DNA of 64,000 nt from Vitellaria paradoxa (lineage: Eukaryota > Streptophyta > Magnoliopsida > Ericales > Sapotaceae), in NCBI GenBank assembly GCA_019916065.1, contig CM034234.1, positions 9,584,342 through 9,648,341 of the forward strand, read 5' to 3'. This document shows, piece after piece, positions 1-11,537 of this stretch. Both the position numbers and the translations under genes were made by a program. The stretch's first letter is position 1, and every line of letters begins with the position of its first letter. The notes under the pieces were generated by a model. It made no database searches, was not told the origin of the DNA, and saw only the letters and a program-made list of their open reading frames with translations.

Positions 1-154
1 AGAAAACTGATCCCTAATAGGATCGCGGTTTTGATTTTTCGGTCCAAGTTTAATAATGAGAGTTTCCAATTTTCTGTAAATAAAAAACATTTGCAGTGCT
101 ATCAATCATGACCTAATTGAAAGGACAAGATTTGCTAATTATTTTCCCTAAGTA

Positions 155-306
155 CGGATGTTTAATCGGTAAAGTTTAGTAAAAAAAAAAAGTTATAGTA
201 AAAATATAAAAATTTAATATAAAAAGTGATTTGTGATAAAATTTGATTGGAAGAAAATATAAAAAGTTGATAAAAATTAATAATTTTTGGCTAACTAAAC
301 ACTCCG
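155..306. repeat. MITE, family C copy 1 (about 150 bp)
   Basis: The ends are imperfect inverted repeats, CGGATGTTTAATC on the left and, on the reverse strand of the right end, CGGAGTGTTTAGTTAG. AGTA flanks both sides. The interior (runs like AAATTTAATATAAAAAG and ATAAAATTTGATTGGAAGAA) is shared with copies at 8098, 23866, 25650 and 27674. No coding capacity. The superfamily is inferred from the TTA/TAA target duplications of the sister copies (PIF/Harbinger, Tourist type). Confidence 0.65.
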
Positions 307-2293
307 AGTATGATACTTCCAAATATAAAAAAAAATAATCTTTCCATCCACCCGATGATTGTATTTTTTTTTTAAGAGGCTTTGCAAATAACATGGACGC
401 ACTGTTCAGAGTTTTACAAAATTTATAAATTTATATAAATTTTAATAAAATTTAAATTTTTTAATGCTAAAATTATAATTTTTATAAATTTATACTAATT
501 TTTTATAACTCCAAATATCCCAAAGGCACTTTTTGAGGAGCCTGCCTAGTTTTTACTGACTATTCAGTTGTTTTATTTTTTTTTAAGTGATCAAATTTAT
601 TTTTTTTATATTTTAATTTTTTTAAATAATGAAAAATAAAAATATCAAATTAATAAAAAGTTAAAAAATTAACTTTTTTTCTCTTTTTAAATAGAAAAAA
701 TTTGCTCAAAAAATAAATTTTTAGTAACTAATTAGTAGGAAATTACAAAAAAAAATTATTTTTTTCTTTTCAAACTAAGCTTAAATGAAGACTTCAGTAA
801 TTTTGTATTTAAAATATTTTACATCAATTATTCTATATAATTTAAAAAAAAAAACATTATAGTAGTCCTTTATATTTAAAAAGTTACAGTGAAAATTCTT
901 CAAAATATAGTGTGTGGAAATGTTAATGTAAAATATCTGCATCAACCCTTATTAGTAGATTTTTTAAAGTATGATAAAAAAAAATTAATAATGTTTCTAT
1001 AGTGTCATTTCACTATTCAGTAGTACTTTATATATACCAAATTCTTTAAAATATTCTCTACAAAAATATTTTTTTTATTTTTTTTTCATTGTTCAATAAT
1101 TAATTGCCAATAAACCTACTAGCTTCAACCATAATAATTCTGAGGATTATATTTTTAACAATAATTTTTTCAAGAAAATGTATTTTCAAAATTTTCAAAA
1201 ATAAAGTTTGTAATGGTCATATTATTTGATTATGTTGTTTTATTTTTGAAATTTATCATTTGACAAGAAAATATCTGCTAAAATTGCTATTAGTGACCAA
1301 AAAAAAAAAGTGCATATTGTTCTAGTAATTTTGACGTATGAATAAAAAATTTTTTCTTTAGAAAATACTAGCATAAAATATGTAGACAATTTAGGATATT
1401 TTCCGTAAAAAAAAAATAAATTTTATTAAGATTAATTAAATATGATATTACCACATATTGGAATGGGTTTTATTTATAAAGTTTTATAAGATTTTTTTTT
1501 TAAAGATTTCATAAATATGTAAACAATTTACAATTTCTTCTTAACAAATATCCATCAGTATTTTTTTTTTTTTTTGAAATTTTTAACTCTGACAGAGGCA
1601 ATAAAGTTCAGTTGCTGCACCTGATATTAAGTGGGGATGGCATGGCAATGCAAGTAGGCATTCAACAACAATACCCCTGCCTTGCACAAAATTTTCCCTC
1701 GCGAGAAAGTCAATGATCACAGCAATTAAATCGAGGGATTTGGAATTGATGAGAAAGTGACCGGTGAATGGGACTTAATTTTTCTTTTCCAAGCAAATTT
1801 AAGTTATTGTAAGGTCTGCCAGCCAAACGTATCAATAATTAGAAAAAAAATTTGTTTGTAAAGATTTGCATTGAATGCCTCTTTGATAAAACTTCATCAT
1901 ATCTCTCTCTCTCCCTCTCTCTCTCCTGGAAAGATCAGAGAGTTTCAATGGGTTCCAATTGGATTTAAATGTAACCATGGAAATGAGCTGTACTCATAAA
2001 TGGATATACGGCTTGTGCAGTGGCATTGAAAAGCTGTACGCCTGGCTTGCCCTTAAACGAGAAGACTAGCTCGGGCTTTTGCAAGAGTTGGGTCTGGGCT
2101 CGGTTAACAGCCCATCCCATATATTTTTAGGCCCATTGACTTGTAAATAGAAATATATATTTTATTTTGAGCAATGTTAAACATACTCCAATTGTTAACT
2201 TCTCTTGGGTTTGTTAAGAGACAGCTGCAGTGTCCTTAGGTTGCAAAAGGATCACTGAGAATTCCAATATTCCGACCCCACATATATATATAT
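307..2293. other. Gene-free AT-rich stretch
   Basis: No supported gene. About 540-780 resembles the family G MITE (see 32679), and about 410-540 resembles the short family with TTTGGAGTT-like ends. 1590-2110 is less AT-rich and unique-looking, with a CT-rich run near 1903-1925, but no open frame or splice pattern supports a gene. An untranslated RNA cannot be excluded. Confidence 0.5.
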
Positions 2294-2924
2294 TGATACA
2301 GGAGTTATACTGATACAGGAGTTATACTTTACCGATCGGATTTGCCCGATCGGAGTTATCCATACTTCTCTGATCGGGTTCGCCCTATTGAGATGATTCT
2401 TGAATTCCTGACCAGGGTCACTCGACTAGCATCAATCGGCCTTACCAACTACGGGCATCTGTATGACCGAATGAATTCTTGACTGACCAGGTCATCTCTT
2501 CTCCCCAATTGGGATCCTGTCAAAGTGACGTCATATATCAGGCGTATAACGGCCTTCTGACATATCCCTTAATACCCACCTACAAGGGTGCGATCTAATC
2601 CTAACGGTATGAATAATTAATCAAGGAATATATTTATTGGGATCTGCTGGCTTAACTTGATTGGAGGAAAATATAAACTGGTGCAACGCAGGTGTATCAT
2701 GCTAATGCCTGATACACCCCTAAACGTATAAAATCATTCTTCCCTCCTAGGTACACAAATAATATATATTTTGGTTTACTGTTACTCTGCTGGATTACTC
2801 TCTGAAAGTTTACTTTGCTAACTTAAACATCGAACACTCTTTGACAAGTATCACACCAGGGTCAAGGTAGCATTTTGTGTTCGGATTGGACTATTTGCAG
2901 CACTCCCATCACATCGCACCATCA
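2294..2924. mobile_element. Probable solo LTR of a retrotransposon
   Basis: The block is compositionally distinct from its AT-rich flanks. It starts TGAT and ends ATCA (canonical TG...CA with a short inverted repeat) and is bordered on both sides by TATAT, a possible 5-bp target-site duplication. That duplication lies in TA-rich DNA and is therefore weak. A TATA box (TATAAAATC) sits near 2727, as expected for an LTR promoter, followed by a non-AT-rich leader-like segment. No polyprotein coding sequence is attached, so this is a solo LTR or an isolated fragment. Ty3/gypsy assignment is only a guess from overall style. The first 35 bases contain a small tandem repeat (GATACAGGAGTTATACT twice). 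Confidence 0.55.
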
Positions 2925-3781
2925 TATATACATATGTATGTATATAAAATAAAGTAACTTAACAAGAAAAATGAAATATGAACTTTGTAAACACAAGCCA
3001 GCTGAGGACCCCTCCTTGGAGGAACAATATTGGAGGCAATGTGGTTTGCTTGTCCTCGTCGTGTGTGGGAGGGAGGGAGAGAGAGAGAGAGAGTACTTTA
3101 ATTTGTTGATTTTGATCAATCTCTCTACATATCTACTTACTTTTTCCCTTTTGCATCTGGCTTGCCTCCTCAAAGGCCCACATTGCTCTTATCCTCAAGT
3201 TTTGCATCTTCTTGATACTTCAAATCAAAACATTTTATCCCATTGGCTAGAGTAATGCTTAATGTCTTCCTCTATCTTGGCATGTTCATTCGAAAAAAAA
3301 AAAAAACTTTGAGTTTGATGCTTTAATTGATCTTTAATCAAATAATATACATGTATATATATAAATATATTACGTGGTAAATTTTGATAAGACTAAAAAA
3401 CCCGCTCCAAGAACTACCTACTTTACCTACCACCTCCATCATTTCTCTCTTTAATCTTCTTTGGTGAACTTTTAACAAGAATTCTCAAACCCCTCAAATG
3501 GTATTCCCATTCCATCCCTCTCATCTACTCTATAATCAATAAGTCTACAATTAATTAGGGAATAGAATAATAAGATATGCAATATTATTAAATAATATAT
3601 GTGATTGCATATTGAATAGATATAATTTTTTTACAAAATTATTTATTTATTACTGTTTGATCGATAAAATCAATGTAAAATAGGATAAGATTGATTTTAT
3701 TAATTAAAAATAATTTTAGACATATGAATTTTGATAAGAAACTAATTTAGAAATAAAAAAATATATGAAAGGTGATATTAT

Positions 3782-4088
3782 GGGCCCGTTCAGAGGTTAA
3801 AAAACTAGAAAAAAAGTATCAAAAGTTACATTTTGTAACTTTTGGTGCGTTTGGTAAAATCACAATTTTTCTACTTTTTTGATTTGTTACAATAAAAAAT
3901 AAAATAAAAAGTTATCACTTTTTTGATTTGTTACAGTAAAAAGTTTACCAAACACTTAAAAGCTAAAAAAAATACTAAAAAATACACTTTATTCCACCAA
4001 ATACACAAAAAAATGTAACTAAAAATTCACATAAAAAACTATCAAAAATTTCACTTTTTTTTATTATTTTTGAACCTCCAAACGCCCC
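3782..4088. repeat. MITE, family A/B copy 1
   Basis: Inverted termini: GGGCCCGTTCAGAGGTT on the left, and GGGGCGTTTGGAGGTT reading in from the right. The flanks carry TAT on both sides. The interior shares TTTGATTTGTTACAGTAAAAA and ACCAAACAC motifs with the copy at 8258-8603. Non-coding; Tourist-like by target size. Confidence 0.7.
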
Positions 4089-4731
4089 TATATGTTGTTC
4101 ATATTATAATATGCTATATCCGAAATGAAAGGAGAAAATTTTGAATTTGTGGAGCCCACAGGATTGCCCATTCGGCCTCAGCTCCCACATTCCTGATCAG
4201 TTAAACAAAACTTTAAGAGAATAAGAGAACTTAAAAGAAAATAGTATCAAAGCTGACAAAACAAATTAACAAATACAAAAAAGGCTCGCAAATTAACTGA
4301 GGATAAAGCCAAAGTTACACTGATATCCATTGGATTTTCGAGATAAATGGCTTTATCCAAAGCGAGGCCTGTTTGGCTGCAGGGGCAAAGCATAACTATC
4401 AAACAACTTGTAGATTCTCCTCCTCGAAGTAGGCTGACCGGTTTTAGCAATTGCCTCATAACCTCTTAAACTTTTCTCCCTAAACCAATCGGTATATGCC
4501 AACTTTTTGATTATCCTTTTTTTTTTTTTTAATTTCTTCTTTAATATATATTCTCGTATCTTTTCATGATTTTTCTGTCAGTTGAGGGGCATAAACTAAA
4601 ATGATCATGTCTTCTTTGGTGACAACGAAAGTTGCTCCCCACTTTGTGAGAAATTTAACATGGCATTACATGAAAACTTTATATTGGTGTATGTATGTAC
4701 TTTATTCCAATTATGTTTAACTCATTTCCAT

Positions 4732-4773
<42 letters not shown>

Positions 4774-5584
4774 TATAATATTTTGGGGAACAGAAATTTT
4801 CTACATGTATGTGCATGTTTTTGTGTCTATATGGGTACGTGAATTGAGATTATCAAAAACAGGGACCAAGATATTTATTATATATTTTACTCAAAATTAA
4901 TAAAATACCTTGCGGGGTCATTTTTATTTCTTATTTTTAGAGGTAGAATCAGAAGTGTGAGATGGGAAAAGATGCAAAATACTTAAATCTATCAAAAATA
5001 ATTGTGACAGGGAAAGATAAATTTTTAAAATTTTTTTAACCAAAAAATACAAGATATTGATAATATTTTTAGTGATCGTGGAGGTCGCCTCTCTTACTTC
5101 AGTAATGATGAAATAGGAAATATATACTTGTGAGTCTATAGTTAGATGAAAAATATTTTATCATCTCTTAATAATTTTTGACATGTAATAATTTTTATAG
5201 TCGCGTTAATCATCTATTTCTTCTTTCTTTAAAGATTGTTAAGGAATGTTATTTCATCCAAAATAATAATAATCAAAATTATGAGCTATTCATAATATTG
5301 TAATACAAATGCACCTTGACAAGTTTTTTTTTTATATTATTATTATATATACATTAATTAGATCACAACTGCTTTACATCACTTAATTATAGTATATTTT
5401 TTGAAAAAAAAATGATAATACAGCATTACCCAAATGTTAGATATAGATATATACTAGAAATCCACAAACATTCATATGCAGGAGTTGAGATGAGGACCAT
5501 TGCCTTCGAAGTGGTATAAAATTTTCTATATCTTCTATAGTTGTGGCAAGAAGCAAAATTAAAGAGGAAATACTAAACTCCTTT
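4089..5584. other. Intergenic, no gene seen
   Basis: AT-rich sequence with a long interrupted TA microsatellite at about 4733-4777. 4140-4480 is less AT-rich and unique-looking, but carries only a 70-codon antisense frame with no recognisable protein. Confidence 0.5.
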
Positions 5585-6150
5585 TTTGATAAATTTGTTA
5601 ATTTTTAATGCTATATTCAATTTTTAATTCTTAGTTTTTGTTTTTATGATAGTTTTTATTTTTATGATAGGAAAAAAAAAACAAAAACTTAGAAATGTGT
5701 TTAATAACAATAATTATTAATTGGTAATTATAATGTGGGGAGAGTAACCAGCAATAACAGGTGACGAACAATGGTGAAATTATAAGTAGAGGTGAGTGAT
5801 GAGTGGTGGTGGTCGTATGTGAGTGATGGATGACAGCAAAGGTTGTGAGCAACCAGTAGTGAGTGATGTTCAGTCGACGATGACAATAATCAGAGGTGGT
5901 GGTAATTGGTGATGATTGATGATTAATTATTGATGATGGTTGTGATTGGTGGTAGTAATTGTGAATGAAAATAAAAACTTGATAAAACACTACTTTTATA
6001 ATTTTTAAAAATTTTAAAAATAATTTTTAATTTTTTTGAAAATCAAAAATTTAAAACAACTATTACTAAACGATTTTTCATGTTTAATCTTTGAAAAAAT
6101 AAAAATAAAAACTGAAAATTAAAAACTTGAAACTTTTGTTAAATTGATCC
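5585..6150. repeat. Long-arm inverted-repeat (fold-back) element
   Basis: The left arm (about 5590-5670, TTTTTAATTCTTAGTTTTTG-like) is roughly the reverse complement of the right arm (about 6070-6145). The centre (5740-5960) is a GGTGATGATTG-rich, trinucleotide-like filler that gives a spurious His/Thr-rich frame on the minus strand. It looks like a non-autonomous DNA transposon. Long arms would fit a Mutator-like or fold-back element, but no target-site duplication could be fixed. Confidence 0.45.
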
Positions 6151-8097
6151 TTCCTTAAAAAAGAAAAAAAAAAGTGAATTAAAGGGGACCGAGTTTCTAC
6201 GCTTGTTTGCTTTAAAAAGGTTAGGACAATGAGTGCTAGATCTGCATCTAGTTTTCATGAACAAAGGGCCACCTTCCCTGAAAACTCCCACCACCATTAA
6301 GATTCTCTTCTTCTGAGGGTCTTCAGATTTTGAATATGACTTGATAGTGGGCTACATGTAAACTCTTAACTCATATCTACGGCCTTATTTATGAGACAAA
6401 AACAAGAGAGAGGGAAAGAGAGGGAGAGAGAGAGTTAAAAAAAAAAAAAGGTGGTTCAAACAAATCAGATAGTCACTGCAAATTAAAAAAAAAATGGAAT
6501 CTATACATAAGGATACTTTATGAAGTGGAATTGCTTTTTCCCCTATTGCTTTGGCCTTAATCTGCTAAACGTGAATGTCCCTAACTTTTTGTCTTCTGCA
6601 TATCGGGCCGTTTGATACACTAAATTTTGGTAAAAATCTTTGAAAATTTATGCTCATTCTTATTTTTTTCGAAATTCGAAAGAAGTTCAATACCTTCTAA
6701 AATAAAAGCCAATAATGAAATTCGATTAATCAAATAACAAAATTTTTTTTATCATTTTCACCACAAACTCTCAAACTATCGAATGACACTCACTGTAACT
6801 AATTTTTTTAAGATTGTAAAAACTGTTTCGACGGATTGTAGAAACCGTTCCGACAGATTTGCATAACCAACTTCTGTCCAAATAAATTGTAGAAATCGTT
6901 TTGAAACCAATTTGTTCTACAAAGAAGCCATGACCTATACAACATTTTGAATTCGTCCAAATGAAAATCCAATCTGTCGAAATGAAAATCTTACTATTTA
7001 TTTCAAAAAAATGTAGTTTGAGAAGTGTGCACCAAATGTAAAAAATTTCCTCAAACCATAATTTATCTCATTTTATCTTATTTTTTATTATTCCAAACAT
7101 ATCCATCTCGTAACTATTTGGACTTGGATGATATGATTGCTTTCTCTCCATTCTGTATGTTGAGGAATTCAGTATTTCAGTAATATGCTTCTGATCTGAC
7201 CCTTTTTCGTTTCTCTAAAATAAAAAGATGAGTTTAGGTTAAGAGATTAATTATGAAAAAATGTGTTTAATTATGAAAAAATCACAGCCTGCATTGAAAA
7301 ATTAAAAAAAAAACCAGAAAATAACAAAATATAATTTTTTTTTGTTTCATATTTTTTTTTCTTTTTCCGCCCCCAGACCAAAGAAAAAATAATAATTTTC
7401 TCCTAAATTTACCGTTTTCTCCTGTTGGTACGTTGAAATAGTAGAATAAACCAAGAGAAAAGATTACAACTTTTAGGTATATCAGGAACATTTTATCTTG
7501 ATTCTTGAGGCGATGTTCCCACTTGCTTTCATATTAAAAGTTTGTTTCTGCGGGGTTTTGGGCAAATCAATTCAACCATAAGTCCTTTGAAACTTGAAAA
7601 ACAATAATTTTGAAAATTTCCCGCAGGAGAAGTGTTTGGAGTGAGGATTTGGAGAAAGAAAATGAAATGAATTAGAATTTAAACTTTTCTCTTTTGTTTA
7701 TTTTGTGTTTAAAAATTAAAAAAAAAAACCATATGATTATTAATTTATCTTATTATATTTTTAACTCATTCATATAAGACTATACACTTAATTTTTTTTT
7801 CTTCTTTTTCCTATCATTTTCTTTTCTATTTCACTTTTTATTTTTTGCTTTGTGTGTGTGTATATATATATATATATACATATTTTTTGCAAAATAATAT
7901 TTCCAGTTAACTTTGAGAAATTTGACCTATCTAGACCAGCATGGAAGCTAACCACAGTCTTGATCAGACACGGAAGTGCACAGTGCGAACCACCATACTC
8001 TCTCTCAACATATATATATATTTTTGTAATCACAAATTACTTGGGGAGGTTTGGCATAATTTAGTCATACACAGAAAAATTAGCTTCCAATAGTTTA
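6151..8097. other. Intergenic, no gene seen
   Basis: AT-rich. GA-rich run at about 6404-6435 and TA microsatellite near 7861-7878. 6605-7085 has TTTGATACAC...CCAAAC-like edges suggesting another decayed DNA element. No coding region supported. Confidence 0.45.
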
Positions 8098-8254
8098 GGG
8101 CCCATTTGGTTGGCCAATTTTTAATAAAAAAGTATAATAAAAATAAAAAGATATGACATAAAGGTGATAGGTGTTAAAATTTAATTGGAAGAAAGTACAA
8201 AAAATAGTTAAAAATGGGTCAATTTTGATAATATTTTGTAGGCCAAACAGGGCC
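8098..8254. repeat. MITE, family C copy 2
   Basis: 157 bp. Starts GGGCCCATTTGGTTGGCC and, read inwards from the right end, GGCCCTGTTTGGCCT. It is flanked by TTA at 8095-8097 and 8255-8257. Same interior as the other family C copies. The right-hand TTA is also the left flank of the next MITE. Confidence 0.8.
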
Positions 8255-8257
8255 TTA

Positions 8258-8603
8258 GAGGGTGTTTGGCAACTCAAAAATTAGTAAAAAAATACCAAAA
8301 GTTGATTTTTGTGTATTTGGCAAAACAATAAATTTTTTCACTTTTTTAATTTGCTACAGTAAAAAGTACCACACAATAATTACAACTTTTTTGATTTGCT
8401 ACAGTAAAAAACATACCAAACACTCAAAAGTTATAATTTTTTTGTTTTGCTACAGTAAAAAATTTACCAAACACCCAAAAGTTACTAAAAAATACTAAAA
8501 ATTTCACTTGATTCAACCAAACACACAAAAAAAGTGCAAAAAAAAAAAAAACAACCAAAAAATACCAAAACTTAAATTTTTTTTTTAACTTCCAAACACT
8601 CTC
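8258..8603. repeat. MITE, family A/B copy 2
   Basis: 346 bp, with termini GAGGGTGTTTGG and (inverted right end) GAGAGTGTTTGG. Flanked by TTA at 8255-8257 and 8604-8606. The interior has three spaced copies of a TTTGCTACAGTAAAAA motif. It abuts the family C element to its left at a single shared TTA. Confidence 0.8.
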
Positions 8604-8888
8604 TTAATGAAGAGAGACAGAGCTCCCATTTAGCTCGAACAATCAGAAACCATATTGCACAAGTACTAGAAAGTGGAAATAAACAAATTGAGACAACAAG
8701 TATCAATGACAAATGTTGGAAAATGTACAAATATATATATATATATATATATCAATATCATACATATATGTCTCATTAAAGGGCATTGGAAACAACTGTC
8801 CAAACTCTAATTTCTTCTTTTACCCACACAATTTTCAAATCCCAACGTCTCTCTCTCCTCCCACACCAAGATCTGTCCTCTTCCACTG

Positions 8889-9175
8889 TTGCAATGGTTT
8901 CAGGAGATTGGAGTGAAAAAATTTATTATAGAAGTTGCAATGAAAAATTAAAGGTTAAAATTTATTTATATTCAATTCAATAGTTTCAATTTAATTTAGT
9001 TTAATTTATTTTTAAAATAAAAATAAAAATAAAAATATTCTTATTAGACCTCAATCAATGCAAATGTAAAAAGTCATATGTTATTAAAGTATAAATAAAT
9101 TTCAACCCTTAATTTTTCTACTACAATCCTTGTCGTGACTTTTTTCACTGCAATCTCCTAAAACCCTATTGCAAC
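8889..9175. repeat. Fold-back MITE with ~85-bp inverted arms
   Basis: The left arm 8889-8970 (TTGCAATGGTTTCAGGAGAT...) pairs with the right arm about 9090-9175, whose reverse strand reads TTGCAATAGGGTTTTAGGAG. The arms are about 85 bp around a ~120-bp AT-rich loop. The RNA or single strand would form a long imperfect hairpin. Non-coding. Confidence 0.7.
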
Positions 9176-9567
9176 TGCTTCTCAAACTCGAAATTCTACT
9201 CCACCTAATGAACAATAAAATCATCCTCCTCGTAATATAAATACGTACATATATATATATATATATATATAAAGGGAAACATGAAATCTCAAAGTAATTT
9301 TTGTTTCAACTCCAACGATGTACATTTTTCATTGCACACAATATAAACAACTGATGCAATGAACGTTCTAGCTATAACAAAAACTACTTTGTCATTACCA
9401 ATTTTCCAACTAAGAATATTCATATTCTTCTATTAATTTCAGTCACTCCACGTTATTTTTTTTTATTTAGTAAATTAAAATTATTGTGGAGTGAAAGAAA
9501 TTAATGAAAAAATACAAATATTCTCAGTGTTCTCCACTAGAAATTAAAAAAACTCAAAGTTACACCC

Positions 9568-9598
<31 letters not shown>

Positions 9599-9716
9599 AC
9601 TCTTCACAAGTACAGGTTACAAACCAGGCCATATTATTTTATTTTATGATATTAACGCACGGCAAGGTTTTTAAGGATCATTAATTAAGAAGCATGCAAC
9701 TCCGCACGTGCAATGT
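9176..9716. other. 3' flank of the OVATE gene
   Basis: TA microsatellite at about 9250-9270, and a run of about 27 A with one C before it at 9566-9597. It is the region downstream of the minus-strand OVATE gene and holds its 3' UTR. No other gene seen. Confidence 0.5.
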
Positions 9717-10313
9717 TTAGAAGGCACGTGACCTGTGGCCAACGTGGGGAGATGCTGCTGCATACTTGACAGAAAAGACCCCATTCCAGATATCTTTGAA
9801 AGCTCGAACAATGGTCCCGTGGTAGGACGGAGAATTCAGCTGCAGGAAACAGTTGAGAAGCTCCCGGAGGTCCTCCTTCGAGTAAAGCTCCTTCTCCAAT
9901 ATCATCTGAAGCATCGATCGCCGAAAGTCCAGGTAGGGGTCGTCCGACTCTTTCTCCACCGCCATGCTCTCCCCGCCAATCCTCCCGAACCCCTGAACCG
10001 ACCTCGAGCTCTTTATGTCCGACTCGCCAGGAGAGAAGAAGGTAGTGGTGGGAGAGAAGAAGGTGGTGGTGGTGGTGGTGGCGGCGGCGGCGGCGCATTC
10101 GTAGGAGTAATGGGCATCGACATTGTCCCAAGCGCTTGAAGAAGAGTGGTAGAGGCTGTGCTTTTTGCGGTAATTGGTGGTGGTGGTGGTGGTGGGTGTT
10201 CTGAACTTTGGTCTTGGGTGGAAAAGGTTCAAGAGTCTTGGTCGGCGGCAGCTGCTGCAGCCTAGGTCCACTGTGCCGGTGTTGAAGCGGAGCTTCCTCC
10301 TGCTAGTTGACAT
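9717..10313 (-). CDS. OVATE family protein (OFP), transcriptional repressor
   Basis: Intronless frame of 198 aa. The C-terminal OVATE domain is clear at about residues 117-180: it begins with an Asp-Pro-Tyr-x-Asp-Phe core (DDPYLDFRRSML), continues with the ILEKELYSKEDLRELL helix and LNSPSYHGTIVRAF, and ends near DIWNGVF. The N-terminus (RRKLRFNTGTVDLGCSSC, then a basic LLNLFHPRPK) is typical of plant OFPs. Between them lies low-complexity sequence: a Thr run at residues 40-46 and Ala-Thr runs at 74-84, encoded by GGT/GGC repeats on the plus strand. Plant OFPs are nuclear or cytoskeleton-associated repressors that bind TALE homeodomain proteins and affect organ shape; that role is family knowledge. 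The start at 10313 lies about 65 bp downstream of a TATA-like site and a GA-rich leader. Subgroup (OFP6/8-like) is uncertain. Confidence 0.95.
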   Translation of the reverse strand: MSTSRRKLRFNTGTVDLGCSSCRRPRLLNLFHPRPKFRTPTTTTTTNYRKKHSLYHSSSSAWDNVDAHYSYECAAAAATTTTTTFFSPTTTFFSPGESDIKSSRSVQGFGRIGGESMAVEKESDDPYLDFRRSMLQMILEKELYSKEDLRELLNCFLQLNSPSYHGTIVRAFKDIWNGVFSVKYAAASPHVGHRSRAF

Positions 10314-10376
10314 TGTAGAGAGAGAGAAAGAGAGAGAGATTTTGACTGAGGGGAGGGAGGGAAGGAGAGGGGTAGT

Positions 10377-10385
10377 CTATAAATT
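10377..10385 (-). promoter_or_regulatory. Probable TATA box of the OVATE gene
   Basis: On the minus strand this reads AATTTATAG, about 65-70 bp upstream of the OFP start codon. Between it and the ATG lies a CT-rich leader (GA-rich on the plus strand, about 10317-10372), a common plant 5' UTR composition. Position and composition support it; no experimental start is known. Confidence 0.4.
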
Positions 10386-11537
10386 GTGGGAGTGGTGGAG
10401 TAAGGGAGTGGGTCCCTTTGATACTAATATGACAGCTAGGCTGGTCAGGGTAGTGCTTACAGTAAGTTTTATTTATTATTAAGTTGATATTATTTATCAG
10501 TATAGATTGCTATTTTTATAACTGTGATTATTACAAAGTCAATAATTGAAAGAAAAAACAAAAAACAAGAAGGAAACTGACATTGACAGTGGATATGATG
10601 ATCTAGGGATCCATAAAAAATCCAGCACCTTGATCTAAAAATTAATGGCTCAGATCTCATTAGATGGACTGTTGGACGACCCTGCCTACACCACTCTTAT
10701 AACATCTGGGGGTCTAATGAGCGTTGCTCCAAGGTTCAAAATCGCAGACCCAGATGGCCTAATTTGGATGCTGGTCTACGGAGATTTATATATCATAATG
10801 CGTATTCTGTAAAAAACCCAAAATAACTATGTGTATAAATATATATGTATATATTTGTGAAACATACTCTGCTTTTTGGTCGTGTTTATAACATGTATGA
10901 TGTGGATTCAACATAATTTGAGAGCCAATTTAACGTTTCTAAAAGAAATTGAGATAACCAGATTTAAAATAATCATAATAATAAGAAGTTAATATTATAT
11001 ACTCACACGCAGGGAGGGATATTGGGCTTCTGCACATGCAGTTTATTTCTATCATATGGATCCAGGAGAAATAATTGCCAAGAAGATGCGTAAATGACAT
11101 CATAGGGAAACCAAACATAGTTCCTTACGGTAAATTGCAAATTTTTTTTTTAGAATTTTACCCATGTATGGAAAGGTTAAACATCGTGTTTTCATCAACC
11201 GTTGCCGGTGATGTAAATGTTGAACTTCCCATAAATATGCCAAAAATAAACAAATAAATTCGTAGACAATCGCAAAAAATTTCCTGGGGTAATTATTTAT
11301 TTATTTATTTATTTTTTGAATAATATTGAGACTCAAATTCGCGATGGAACTATGAATATATATATATATATATATATATGAATGAACTACAATTACAATT
11401 TCATTCCAATAATTAAAGGCTTCCCAACTCGGCATATCAGTGCAGTAATTAAAAGTCTTTCCCAACAACATGCTAATCCAAGAAGGAAAACCAACAGCTG
11501 CTGCAATTTAGGAATCTAATTGGGCATGATCTTGAGC
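10386..11537. other. Intergenic: OFP upstream region and LDAH 3' end
   Basis: Lies upstream of the OFP gene and downstream of the LDAH stop codon. TA microsatellite at about 11357-11379. 10590-10780 is unique, non-AT-rich sequence that could hold OFP control elements. No coding region supported. Confidence 0.5.

Noticed and set aside
2990..3200. Possible microRNA-like hairpin (CAAGCCAG ... CTGGCTTG; GCAATGTGG shared by one arm and the complement of the other)
   Set aside because: Pairing is limited to short blocks of 8-9 bp with poor register, and no known plant miRNA sequence is recognised.
4247..4459. 70-codon minus-strand frame in a less AT-rich patch
   Set aside because: No recognisable motif, no splice context and no clear promoter.
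5631..5990. 119-codon His/Thr-rich frame on the minus strand
   Set aside because: Encoded by GTGGTGATGA-type filler inside a fold-back element; no domain.
9685..10131. 148-codon minus-strand frame overlapping the OVATE gene
   Set aside because: A shifted-frame shadow of the OFP gene; His-rich run from the same repeats.
9735..10139. 134-codon plus-strand frame opposite the OVATE gene
   Set aside because: It is the antisense of the OFP coding sequence. Its Gly/Arg runs come from the Thr/Ala codon repeats, and no protein features are seen.
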